The notes beneath the pieces were generated by a model, which saw nothing but the letters and a program-made list of their open reading frames with translations, was not told the origin of the DNA and ran no database searches. From contig CAJNCY010000003.1 in assembly GCA_905221375.1 (NCBI GenBank), forward strand, positions 124,001 through 188,000: 64,000 nt of DNA, written 5' to 3'. The DNA comes from a bacterium (lineage in GTDB: Bacteria; Bacillota; Bacilli; Lactobacillales; Streptococcaceae). Below, piece after piece: positions 56,801 through 64,000 of this stretch. Both the position numbers and the translations under genes were made by a program. Each line of letters begins with the position of its first letter. Position 1 is the first letter of the stretch.

Positions 56801-58446
56801 GCTAGCTCCTCGGCTGTCTGTGTGAGTTCTGACTTGCTTGCTTTACCATTGGCCAAGTTGGTCAGTTCTGACAGTCTGCGAGTCGTCGTCTCTTCATACG
56901 TCGCTTGCGCTGACTTCACACCAACCAATTCATTCTTGGTCTTGTTAAGTGCTTCAACTTGCTTGGCAATCTCAACTTCAGCCTGTGCTTGCTTCGGTCG
57001 AATATCGTTCGTGATAGTCCGTTTCAGAGCGTCCAAGTCACCCGATAGAGCTGTCTGAGCGTTCGTAGTCTGTGACTTAAAGGCTTCAAGTTTAGCAACA
57101 AAATCCAACCCAATCTGCTTCGCTTCCTGAGCGAGTAGGCTGCTTGCGCCAGCGTTTTTCAAGGCTTCCTCAGCCTTTCGTCTAGCTTCTTGGATAGAAG
57201 CATTATCGAAGTTTTGGAATCGTTTATCGATTTCGTTTGAAATGTCTTGCTTGACTTCTTCCGCCTTGGCCTTGGCGAGTTCAATAGCGTCAGTAATATC
57301 TTTCTCACGCTTGGCAAATTCAGCATCAAACGCACGGTCAGCATTGGCGATCGCACGCTCCAGCATAATGTCAAATTGTGTTTCTTGCTTGTCCAAGATT
57401 GCATTGGCTACTGCTGAAACACCGCCACCGTTTCCTCCTGATTTCACTTTGTCATCAAAGGTAATGGTCAGATAAGCTCCCTGTCCATTGTTTGCTAAAC
57501 AGTCATACTCATAGGCAATTGCTTTCTTATAAACGTCCACATTATGCTTATAACTTTTTAGGTTAACTGTATCACCCATGTGGACAGTCTGCCCATCAAG
57601 TTCATAGGCTTCAATCTTAATGGCATCTGTAGCCTTATCTATGTGTTCGTTAGTAAATTTAGCACTAGCCCACTTTGTCAACTCCTCAACGTTCTGAATG
57701 TTATTATTTGTATAACTTCTTTCGTTGATATAAGGATAATCACCAATTAAGGGACTATCAACCGTTATAGCAATCGTTGTATCTTCCTTGGCGCCCTCTG
57801 CCTTAAATGTAGACTTAGCATGGATCCGAGTAACAACATTTTGTGAGTTTTTGGTTCGTTGATAGGATTTAAGGTTTTTGTGAGTAGAGATGATAACACC
57901 TCTGTCCTCTCCTCTATTTCGCTTGATTGAGATAGCAAAATTATCCCGAACCATCTCTCCTTCCCATGTTCCCACAATTGAGTGAGCGCCATCCATTAAC
58001 ACACTGTAGAGTGTTTCTACCTCTTTTGTGTTGATGGTTCTCCTGTCTGTGATATCACTGGTAAATGAAAAATCATTGATAGGAGACTTAGCAACTTGTA
58101 CCAATTGAGAAAGAGCCTGCCAACAACTCTGCTTGTTGACAGACAGAGGATTGATAGACCGCTGCATGACGTCGTCAGTGATGTGGTAAGCAGTGATTTC
58201 TAAATGATCATCATTCTCTACTGGCTTCTTGATACGGAACAACTGAGGTCCAATCACAGGTGCTGGCGCCTTTATCAACATATCTTCACGGAAAAGCTGA
58301 TAAATCTCAGAGTCGGTGATAGGATAGCGAACAGTAAGGATAAAATCCCCGTTCATTTGCTCTTTTATGACTGCCGAAGTCGCTTCATGCAGTGGAATAC
58401 CGTTCCATTTAACGTTACGAGTATCACTTTCAAGCAAATATAACAT
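53830..58446 (-). CDS. Phage tail endopeptidase/fibre with self-processing S74 chaperone
   Basis: 1538 residues from the ATG at 58444-58446 that overlaps the previous stop (TAATG). Residues 1-330 are the siphophage tail-endopeptidase/hub domain (MLYLLESDTRNVKWNGIPL). Residues 335-510 are a long coiled coil. Two similar carbohydrate-binding-like modules follow, opening VGGRNYIRNGQF (about 555) and VGSRNYAEDYDF (about 825). More coiled coil and a beta-fibre region (GYGRWITGRNHFSVG) lead to a C-terminal S74 domain, SDRRYKSNIQDSQVSGLDVI..GIMAQDVQ, which trimerises and then cuts itself off. Probably the host-binding fibre. Confidence 0.85.
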   Translation of the reverse strand: MLYLLESDTRNVKWNGIPLHEATSAVIKEQMNGDFILTVRYPITDSEIYQLFREDMLIKAPAPVIGPQLFRIKKPVENDDHLEITAYHITDDVMQRSINPLSVNKQSCWQALSQLVQVAKSPINDFSFTSDITDRRTINTKEVETLYSVLMDGAHSIVGTWEGEMVRDNFAISIKRNRGEDRGVIISTHKNLKSYQRTKNSQNVVTRIHAKSTFKAEGAKEDTTIAITVDSPLIGDYPYINERSYTNNNIQNVEELTKWASAKFTNEHIDKATDAIKIEAYELDGQTVHMGDTVNLKSYKHNVDVYKKAIAYEYDCLANNGQGAYLTITFDDKVKSGGNGGGVSAVANAILDKQETQFDIMLERAIANADRAFDAEFAKREKDITDAIELAKAKAEEVKQDISNEIDKRFQNFDNASIQEARRKAEEALKNAGASSLLAQEAKQIGLDFVAKLEAFKSQTTNAQTALSGDLDALKRTITNDIRPKQAQAEVEIAKQVEALNKTKNELVGVKSAQATYEETTTRRLSELTNLANGKASKSELTQTAEELASKIASVQVGGRNYIRNGQFKNGSKNWLEYQSVDFGLNFNYQHSQNPNNRNRPGAHFFHDSQNIANFFGLQQTFAFEGVRGEKVSVSLLVSKDGGDSNSGLKVALHYIKNKNIIEQEWQSIPSSQITSKYKRFTFTFTLSDDVENLNLMLYGEKGKSINLYVTDVQLERGSVATDYKEAPEDTDGQISAVESTFKQRADSLDAGVRSLTEGLRTKADISSLNVTAENIRQSVKRLETDTQNKLNQKLNQAEFEVQAGSIRQEILNATKDKADKTLVVAEAGKLREEFSKMKVGSRNYAEDYDFSRGLWYYTQGDNSPQDWTISNGEYNVKGTTNTWKQMQIYSKEGSITSGKSSTALLELELGETYTLSFQGICYSGSSSVWLSLRANRTVSDNPEIMHDNFNLTSSWQTYQVTIPALTKPENFDFWRIILGYNEVGHVAFRKVELTRSSTRIDAGPAPEDGKTDLVVAKSEFQKTAEGLSMKLAAVESYVGQDSQRQEALQRYTRKESARQATAVREQISRDYVGKSVYQEDVRGLERRFSAISTQTSNDIASKIAQYKQTVDGRFASITSQIAGKANQADFQRVKETSQLYERIIGNNENDISNKVARMALTNQLFQVEVSKNEGLKTVQRQLAGSWSVQNINSAGDLISGINLGSNGQNRITGKLTHITGETLIDNAVIKSAMVDKLKTANFEAGSVTTAILDAEAVTADKLKVDTALIGKLTANEAFIDKLTSKRIFATKVESVVSSSTVLEGYKGWIGGFQLGTHDSGYGRWITGRNHFSVGMGDGTGGDGHTALWVNWGNNWNEPGYYAWFVKNNGKMYCYNTAEFWKTPIIHGDLKVTGRIFYDNRENGGRAGNWVYSENYSKIDPDNGYLYLYYSGSSYNWIPMNKEISDRRYKSNIQDSQVSGLDVIKKLKTYSYRKEYDGKIEDIACGIMAQDVQKYAPEAFFENPDGAYSYRTFELVPYLIKAIQELNQKIEKMEKTIA

Positions 58447-59168
58447 TATGCCCACCCCCAGACAGTCTCAATCGTCATGGAACTGATACCAGCTCCTAAG
58501 ACAATCCCGACATCTTGTTTCTTGATTGGGTCAATCGTGATGAAATCCCCTGTCCACTTAATTCTGGAACCTGTTCCGTCCAAGAAACTAGGATTGTTAG
58601 GGTTATTTATCATGATGGCTCTTCCAGATAGTCTTTCTAAGCGAATGATCTGCCTGTCCACTGTGAAACTAACCTCAGTCGTACTCTGACCAGTTATGGT
58701 AATTGTCGGAAAAGCCAAAGCAGAGCCTTTGGTTCTTAAAGTTCCACTTCTTGAAAAGGTTTGATTGTCTGTAACTTTGAAAAATTTGGTAGGGTGACAC
58801 TCAAATGTGACTTTAAGAGCATAATACCCTGCACGGTTTCTAATAGTCTCAGAAATCTTTACCTTATAACACCACATCTTGGTTGTTTTGACACGTTCAC
58901 TTTCGAGCCAAAAGTTTTCCCTGGCAAAGAGGGCCAAGAAACGGTTCAAGTCCTCTTCCTTTGGCTTGACTAAGTGAAGTGTGTAGGATTTCTCAACCAT
59001 CCCTCTATGATGATTGGTTTGTAGGATAGCTCCACTAATTCCATCATGCTCCCATAGTTTTGTCTTGCTATTGGCAATCACGATTGATGGCGCTTCTTCT
59101 ACAATCACATCAAATGGAAAAGAGGAGGTTGCTACGCCATCAATCACCAATTCATTATGTTTGATCAT
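58446..59168 (-). CDS. Distal tail protein (Dit)
   Basis: 240 residues, beta-rich, with HDGISGAILQTNHHRGMVEKSYTLHL and RAGYYALKVTFECHPTKFFKV, the pattern of the RIFT-like Dit/SipP family that links tail tube and tip. Sits between tape measure and endopeptidase, as usual, with an ATGA overlap upstream. Confidence 0.85.
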   Translation of the reverse strand: MIKHNELVIDGVATSSFPFDVIVEEAPSIVIANSKTKLWEHDGISGAILQTNHHRGMVEKSYTLHLVKPKEEDLNRFLALFARENFWLESERVKTTKMWCYKVKISETIRNRAGYYALKVTFECHPTKFFKVTDNQTFSRSGTLRTKGSALAFPTITITGQSTTEVSFTVDRQIIRLERLSGRAIMINNPNNPSFLDGTGSRIKWTGDFITIDPIKKQDVGIVLGAGISSMTIETVWGWA

Positions 59169-62100
59169 GCGATTCCTCCTCTAAGTTGTGTTTTTCGTTG
59201 CAGTTCATCCGCAATCTTTTGAGCGACAACGTCAGCAATGCGATTGATATCCATCTCTTCACTGATGTTGTTTCCGCTAATGCTGACATTGATAACAGGA
59301 GACATACCTCCCATTGTTTGAGCGATTCCACGACCGATAGCTCCCAAGGTTCGTTCGTTTAGTGGTAAGACAGCCTCGTTTCCAGCCTCTCCACCAACCA
59401 TCAGGCTATTTCCGTTTGAACCGAAAACAGTCGGCTTGGTCAAGATGCCACCCTTGGCATACCATTCTACGCCAATGCTTGGCAACCCGTTACTCAGCCA
59501 GTCAACTGGGTTAAGAGAACCGCTAATACTAAAGTGTGGTAGAGGAATGTGAGGCCATCTAAATTCAAAATTAAAGAATCCCTTAATAGCTTCAATTGCA
59601 CTGCCAACTAAATCCTTAGCCCCGTTAATAGCATTGCCGATTGTATCTTTAATGCCATTCCAGACACTACTTGCGGTTGACTTGATACCATTCCAGATGT
59701 TGCTAATCGTATCTCTTATGCCGTTAAAGACACTTGAGACTGAGCTTGAAATACCATCAAATATTCCTGAAAGAGTGGACTTGATGCCGTTCCAAACATT
59801 TGAAGCAACCGTTGAGATGGTGTTCCAGATGTTAGACAATACCTGCGCTATACCATTAAAGATAGTCCCAATGACGCTTGCAATCCCATTCCAGATTGTT
59901 TCTCCAACGCTCTTAATGGTTTCCCAAGCGCCCGACCAGTCACCAGTAAGGATTTGCATCACTGCCTTGATAATGCCCAAAACAACGTTGATAGCTGTTT
60001 CAACTACCGTTTTAATCACTTCCCAAACTGTAGAAGTGATAATCTGAATGTTGTTCCATGTCCCTTCTATGAGAGGACCTAGAACAGTCATAACAGCACT
60101 GATGATAGCGGAAATGCCAGTCCAGACTGCGTCCGTAATAGAACGGATTAGCTCTTGGTTTTCAGTCCACCAAGTTACAACCGTTCCAAAAATACTCATG
60201 ATGAAATTTGAAATTTCACTGACAACTGTATTGATGACAGATGAAATAGCTTCCCAAACAGCTGTTACTGCATTGCGAAAACCTTCGTTCGTTTCCCATA
60301 AGTATTTCAAGATGACAACGATCGCTGCTACAGCGGCTGCTATTGCAGCCGCTGTAGCAATGATTGGTAACGCTGCGGTAATCATGGCTCCTATTGACAC
60401 CCCAAGAGCGGTTGCCGCCGCTTGAAGCGTTAAAAATATAGGGACTAATATACCTACTACGCTCACGACAGTGCCTAAAATCACCACAAATTCTTTAATA
60501 GGACCAGGTAACCCACTGAACCACTCAGCCACTTGTTTGACAATATTCCCCAGCATTTCAAATACTGGCGCTAGTACTTCAGCGATTGCAGCACCAACTT
60601 CAGACATGGCCAAAGTAACTGAATTTTGAGCTGTCTGAAATTTATCTATTGGATCTAAGGTAGCTTCATATGTGTTTGAAACTAAACCGCCTGATTCTTG
60701 GGCTGTTTTCCCTAAATCTTCAAAACTTAAAGCTCCACGTTTGATAGCATCAACCATTTGTGGCGCTTTTTTAGCCCCAAAAATCTCCATAGCAATACTT
60801 AAGGCTTCTGTCTCACTCTTGCTGTTTTTGATGGAGTCTATTGTTTGTTTGAGGCCCTCGTTCATGCTCTTGCCTTGTTTGGCATACACTCCTGCCGCTT
60901 TCGTCAACCCTGATAAAGCAGCAGATGAATCTACACCATGTTGCTCTAATTGACCAACAAGTGTGACAGCTTCTTCAAAACTAAGTCCCAACAATTTGAT
61001 TTGAGGAGCGCCATCTGTGGCTTTCTTCATCAAGTCATCAACTGAAACACCTGTTGCTTGAGCGACAAACGTAGTTGAATCTAAGACTTTTGATAAATCA
61101 TCAACACTCATTCCGTACGCTTCTAATGCCTGTTTCGACTGAATGGTTGAATTTGTAACATCAGAACCATTAATTTCCGAGAATTTGATAATATCCTCTG
61201 AGGCACCCTTGAGCGCTTCGCCAGTGAGTTGAAATTGAGTGTTAACTTCTCCAACCGCATTACCTACTGTTGAGAAATCTGTTGGTAACGATGTAGCGAT
61301 TTCGTTCGCAACATCCTGCATACCTTGTAGAGCTTCTCCACCAGCTCCTGTTTTAGTAACAATGATATCCATTCCTTCGTCTACTTGACGAAAGGCTTCC
61401 AGAGCATTTTTTCCAAAGTCAACTAGTTTTTGACTAATATCAGATAACTTCTCAGAAAATTGGTTTAGTAACTCAGCTTTTAAGAGGTTGTTAGTCTCGC
61501 TCAGGCTATCTCCAGCTTGTTTCCCACTGCTGGCTAATTTTTCCATTTCCTGACCAAGATTAGCGTAAGCGGTCTTAGCTTGATTCAACTCTGCTTCCAT
61601 CTTGTTAGCTTCAGCAGAGTTTTCGCCATACTGTTCTTTGGTTAGACTTAACTGTTTCTCAAGGTTTTCGATTTGTCGAGCGACAATATCAGACTGTGCA
61701 CCAATCTTCTTTTCGGCCAATGCCAACTTGTCTGCTTCGCTAGCGTTGGCACCCATTTGGCTTTCTTGCAGTTTAAATGAACTAACTACTTTTTCAGATT
61801 CACTAGCAAGCAATTTTTGCTCGTTCTGCAATTCTTTTAGTTGAGTTTGGTTATTCTTGGTTGCATTCCCGTTGCCTTCAAGGGCCTGATTGACACTAGC
61901 TAGTTTCCCCTCATATCCTTTCAGGACATTTTGAGTCACTTCTACTTCACGCTGGAAAGCACGATACTGATCGGCGCCAATATCTCCTTTTTTGAACTGC
62001 TCCTCAACTTGAGATTGAGCTTGTCTTAAAGTTTCTAGTTTTTCCCGAGTGGTTCCAACTTGCTTCTGTAAGACTTCTTGCTTTTGGGTTAGTAAGGTAA

Positions 62101-62251
62101 CATTCCCAGTATCAAACTTTAAAGCACTATCAATTTGTTTCAATTCTTTCGTTGCGTTAGCAGACTCTTGATTGACACCTTTTAACGCTTTTTGTAAGGG
62201 CTGGGTATCGCCGTCGATTTCAATTTTTATCCCTTTGATATTTCCTGCCAT
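59165..62251 (-). CDS. Tail tape measure protein
   Basis: 1028 residues. Sets tail length and enters the host membrane. The first 280 are coiled coil (Gln/Glu/Lys heptads); 290-600 is the conserved tape-measure block (VDEGMDIIVTKTGAGGEALQGM). A hydrophobic region at 595-680 is followed by about ten degenerate 11-residue repeats built on IWNGI / VFNGI (730-880), and the end has NSLMVGGEAGNEAVLPLNE. AGGAGG precedes the ATG. Confidence 0.93.
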   Translation of the reverse strand: MAGNIKGIKIEIDGDTQPLQKALKGVNQESANATKELKQIDSALKFDTGNVTLLTQKQEVLQKQVGTTREKLETLRQAQSQVEEQFKKGDIGADQYRAFQREVEVTQNVLKGYEGKLASVNQALEGNGNATKNNQTQLKELQNEQKLLASESEKVVSSFKLQESQMGANASEADKLALAEKKIGAQSDIVARQIENLEKQLSLTKEQYGENSAEANKMEAELNQAKTAYANLGQEMEKLASSGKQAGDSLSETNNLLKAELLNQFSEKLSDISQKLVDFGKNALEAFRQVDEGMDIIVTKTGAGGEALQGMQDVANEIATSLPTDFSTVGNAVGEVNTQFQLTGEALKGASEDIIKFSEINGSDVTNSTIQSKQALEAYGMSVDDLSKVLDSTTFVAQATGVSVDDLMKKATDGAPQIKLLGLSFEEAVTLVGQLEQHGVDSSAALSGLTKAAGVYAKQGKSMNEGLKQTIDSIKNSKSETEALSIAMEIFGAKKAPQMVDAIKRGALSFEDLGKTAQESGGLVSNTYEATLDPIDKFQTAQNSVTLAMSEVGAAIAEVLAPVFEMLGNIVKQVAEWFSGLPGPIKEFVVILGTVVSVVGILVPIFLTLQAAATALGVSIGAMITAALPIIATAAAIAAAVAAIVVILKYLWETNEGFRNAVTAVWEAISSVINTVVSEISNFIMSIFGTVVTWWTENQELIRSITDAVWTGISAIISAVMTVLGPLIEGTWNNIQIITSTVWEVIKTVVETAINVVLGIIKAVMQILTGDWSGAWETIKSVGETIWNGIASVIGTIFNGIAQVLSNIWNTISTVASNVWNGIKSTLSGIFDGISSSVSSVFNGIRDTISNIWNGIKSTASSVWNGIKDTIGNAINGAKDLVGSAIEAIKGFFNFEFRWPHIPLPHFSISGSLNPVDWLSNGLPSIGVEWYAKGGILTKPTVFGSNGNSLMVGGEAGNEAVLPLNERTLGAIGRGIAQTMGGMSPVINVSISGNNISEEMDINRIADVVAQKIADELQRKTQLRGGIA

Positions 62252-62278
62252 ATTTCCTCCTTTCCTTAAAAATAAGGA

Positions 62279-62350
62279 GCGCTGAGAGGTTCTCTATGAC
62301 CAGAACACTAGCCAACTAAAGGAACTTGTCCTCACAATCGCTCTCTCAGC
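62279..62350 (-). promoter_or_regulatory. Conserved-looking hairpin between tail chaperones and tape measure
   Basis: Minus strand GAGTGCTGAGAG pairs with CTCTCAGCGCTC (12 bp, one wobble) across about 45 bases; the right arm is followed by CTTATTTTT. It may act as an attenuator or partial terminator lowering tape-measure expression. Confidence 0.5.
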
Positions 62351-62363
62351 ACTCGCTTTTTCT

Positions 62364-62947
62364 CTAAAATGCATCAAAATCAGCTTGGGTGGCCTTCCGA
62401 CTACCCGTTTTATTTTCGCTACGCAAATTGACATAATCTGTCTGATAATCTAAAGCCATTCCAATAGAAATGTGCTTAAGATCATCTATAGATAAGCCAG
62501 TTTCCTTGCAACAAGATAGATAGGATTCTACCGTGAAGGCTTCTTCGCTTGCTGTTTCTGATGTATCTGTTTCTTTTTTGTTTGCAGTACCGTATTCAAC
62601 ATTTCCATCATTAGCGGACAAACTTCGTCAAGAGGAAATTCTTCCATCTCCATGAAGAAATCATCAAACGGTTTAATTTTTGGATTGCCTGATTTAGCAA
62701 ACACCCAAAATAGGCGATAGAAAAAGGTAATATCAAAATCTTCTAAAAGAGATAGATCGACGCTTTCCGCTACCAAATCATTCCCTTTTTCTAATTTGTT
62801 CAATTGAGCTACCAATTGCTTATTTTTCAAAAGCCCAAGAAGGTCCTTGAAAAAATCTTGCCCAAACTCGTTCTTGTAAGCGATTGGAGTATAGGCATTT
62901 GTTGCAAGCTCATAACGCTTATTGCTGATTTTAATACTTCGACGCAT
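62364..62947 (-). CDS. Tail assembly chaperone, frameshifted long form (gpGT-like)
   Basis: Made when ribosomes slip back one base at AAAAAAG (62573-62579). Codons 1-125 are those of the short chaperone; reading then continues KETDTSETASEEAFTVES to the stop at 62364, giving 194 residues. The C-terminal part would recruit the tape measure during tail assembly. The downstream frame has no ribosome site of its own, which supports frameshift expression. Confidence 0.82.
62528..62947 (-). CDS. Tail assembly chaperone, short form (gpG-like)
   Basis: 139 residues, mainly helical, MRRSIKISNKRYELATNAYTP onward, ending in a lysine-rich tail read in the zero frame past the slip site. AAGGAG precedes the ATG. 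Positioned between major tail protein and tape measure, as in lambda and most siphophages. Confidence 0.85.
   Translation of the reverse strand: MRRSIKISNKRYELATNAYTPIAYKNEFGQDFFKDLLGLLKNKQLVAQLNKLEKGNDLVAESVDLSLLEDFDITFFYRLFWVFAKSGNPKIKPFDDFFMEMEEFPLDEVCPLMMEMLNTVLQTKKKQIHQKQQAKKPSR
62573..62579 (-). promoter_or_regulatory. Programmed -1 frameshift site
   Basis: Minus strand A AAA AAG in the zero frame (codons ACA AAA AAG), a canonical X XXY YYZ slippery heptamer inside the chaperone gene. Confidence 0.85.
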
Positions 62948-62957
62948 TCTTTACTCC

Positions 62958-63539
62958 TTACCCTAAAGATGTTGGTTCATAAACGCTAGTAAACCAAGCG
63001 TCATACACTTCTTTCTTGTCAGCTGACGTAATCGAACGTTTTACGACGCTATCAAGTGGACGTGGTGAAGCTTTAAAGCTAAGTTCACGTTCATTGACAG
63101 TTGTTCCACTCTTAGTAGCAGAGCCGTTCGATGGACGACTAGCAGAGCAGTAGTAGAGAACGTAGCGAGTCTTGTTCTGATCTCCTGAAAATTCAAACAT
63201 GATAGCGAATGTTTTAGTTGAAGCATCGCCTTTTTCAGTCAACACTCCTGTTTGCTCATCCTTGAGTTCTCCCAGGATTTTTGTCGCGAACTCTTCCGTG
63301 ATATGCGGTACTTTCAATTTTCCTTCATACCCTTCGTTTGAGTTCATGAAGTGGTAATCCACATCGTCGGCTGGAATTGCTTTCGATTCTCCTTTTGGTT
63401 CTAGCTCCAAGTTCATCGCTCCAGGGAAACGGAAAATTTTCCCGTAAGTAATGATTTGTGTTTCACTGTTGATGCTTTCGATTGGTGCGATATGCACATT
63501 TTTCAAGCCAAAGGTTACTTTATTTTCTGTTTTTGTCAT
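62958..63539 (-). CDS. Major tail protein
   Basis: 193 residues from ATG 63539 (MTKTENKVTFGLKNVH), after AAGGAG; 50 upstream codons overlap the previous gene in another frame and are dropped. The pattern YGKIFRFPGAMNLELEPKGE, DDVDYHFMNSNEGYEGKLKVP and FEFSGDQNKTRYVLYYC is that of the phi13-type major tail proteins that form the tail tube. Confidence 0.88.
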   Translation of the reverse strand: MTKTENKVTFGLKNVHIAPIESINSETQIITYGKIFRFPGAMNLELEPKGESKAIPADDVDYHFMNSNEGYEGKLKVPHITEEFATKILGELKDEQTGVLTEKGDASTKTFAIMFEFSGDQNKTRYVLYYCSASRPSNGSATKSGTTVNERELSFKASPRPLDSVVKRSITSADKKEVYDAWFTSVYEPTSLG

Positions 63540-63549
63540 GTTCTTCTCC

Positions 63550-63873
63550 TTAGTACAAATAAACAGTATAAGGCTTGACAGATAGCCTTTCTGTCGGGAT
63601 ATAGCTTTCTTCTGATACCTCAAAAACAAGTTGATGTTTAGACAACAACTCTTCCAAGGTCTCTTCCAAATCTTCGTCTTTACGTTCAAAGATAAGCTCT
63701 ACAGTCACAGATTTGATCTGGTATTTCTGTTCGTCGTCTGCTCTCTTGATATCTGGATGTGATTCAAAGTAGATAAGGTAAGGTGTTTGAGGAACGTGTC
63801 CAGTTTCAAACGCACGATAGGCTATAGGTAGATTCGCTTGACTTAGAATATCGACAAGGTCAGATAATTTCAT
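63550..63873 (-). CDS. Phage tail completion / head-tail joining protein
   Basis: 107 residues, LSDLVDILSQANLPIAYRAFE followed by TPYLIYFESHPDIKRADDEQKYQ and SVTVELIFERKDED. Position before the major tail protein and the strand pattern suit the tail-terminator (gp9/gpU-like) role. ATGA overlap with the upstream gene. Confidence 0.72.
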   Translation of the reverse strand: MKLSDLVDILSQANLPIAYRAFETGHVPQTPYLIYFESHPDIKRADDEQKYQIKSVTVELIFERKDEDLEETLEELLSKHQLVFEVSEESYIPTERLSVKPYTVYLY

Positions 63874-64000
63874 TTTTGAATAGCCTCCTTTACTTTGCGT
63901 TCAAAGGAATTGATTAGCTTTTCTTCTACAGGTTTGATGTGAGGGATAGCACGACTGCGTCCGCCATTTCTTAAGACATGGCCATTTTCAAGTAGGTGTG
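63870..64000 (-). CDS. HK97 gp10-like head-tail protein, C-terminal part
   Basis: The last 42 or so codons only: HLLENGHVLRNGGRSRAI, then PHIKPVEEKLINSFERKV, ending KEAIQK. The LLENGHVLRNGG..PHIKPV.. pattern is the typical end of HK97-gp10 family proteins. Continues beyond base 64000. Confidence 0.8.
   Translation of the reverse strand, partial: HLLENGHVLRNGGRSRAIPHIKPVEEKLINSFERKVKEAIQK

Larger units (their letters stand above)
49629..64000 (-). mobile_element. Prophage, lysis and tail end (continues beyond the window)
   Basis: A gap-free block of minus-strand genes in classic siphovirus order when read leftward: head-tail joining, major tail protein, tail chaperones with a frameshift, tape measure, distal tail, tail endopeptidase/fibre, small baseplate genes, holin, endolysin. 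The host is one with choline in its wall, judged by the lysin. Head, packaging, regulation and integrase genes lie past base 64000. Confidence 0.92.

Noticed and set aside
59634..60425. Two long plus-strand frames (137 and 125 codons) opposite the tape-measure gene
   Set aside because: They mirror the repeated IWNGI segment of the tape measure on the other strand; composition follows the repeat and there are no start signals.

Overview
This window is a stretch of a low-GC Gram-positive chromosome, almost certainly a Streptococcus of the mitis group (S. mitis, S. pneumoniae or S. pseudopneumoniae). The evidence is near-verbatim pneumococcal-type GyrA, SrtA, PepX, Nox and PdxS proteins, extended -10 promoters (TGnTATAAT) before most genes, two BOX repeats, and a prophage lysin with choline-binding repeats like LytA. 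From memory, the blocks lepA..ldh, pyk..pepX, ftsK-fru, pdxTS-nox-apbE and ffh-ylxM are each collinear with the pneumococcus but are joined here in a different order, which favours a non-pneumococcal mitis strain.

Layout. 1-8.4 kb: lepA (partial), a phosphatase, then the minus-strand operon xseA-xseB-ispA-tlyA-argR-recN, followed by udk and truB. 8.4-16.6 kb: a DUF2130 protein, metY, a formate/nitrite channel, gyrA-srtA, and ldh on the plus strand. 16.6-22.7 kb: an integrase remnant, then pfkA-pyk and dnaE. 23-26 kb: pepX and a second ArgR-type regulator. 26-33.3 kb: ftsK, a membrane-anchored protein of unknown role, and the fructose operon fruR-fruK-fruA. 33.4-38 kb: tRNA-Ser, a broken TM2 gene, pdxS-pdxT, a BOX and nox. 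38-41.3 kb: apbE and two FMN-reductase genes, then a decayed uracil permease and a second BOX. 41.5-46.2 kb: ffh-ylxM, a DUF1934 protein, an HD hydrolase and a HAD phosphatase. 46.2-49.5 kb: an AT-rich accessory zone with IS3-family and transporter fragments, a CYTH gene and a PlcR-type regulator. 49.6-64 kb: the tail and lysis end of a siphovirus-like prophage on the minus strand, continuing past the window.

Most interesting. (1) The second FMN-reductase protein ends in two copies of DATSGAS, which fits the motif that ApbE flavin transferases modify, and apbE lies immediately upstream. Together with the divergent nox gene and CcpA (cre) sites in both promoters this looks like a carbon-regulated, covalently flavinylated cytosolic electron-transfer system. 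(2) The PlcR-type regulator has ATACAAAT repeats at its own -35 and a related palindrome upstream of the CYTH operon, suggesting a small regulatory circuit. (3) ftsK, ylxM and the HD gene have their -10 boxes 6-7 bases before the start codon, predicting leaderless mRNAs. (4) The phage tail chaperone gene has a textbook A AAA AAG -1 frameshift site. (5) Several decayed genes (integrase, uracil permease, TM2, IS3 orfA, MFS) sit at the joints between conserved blocks.
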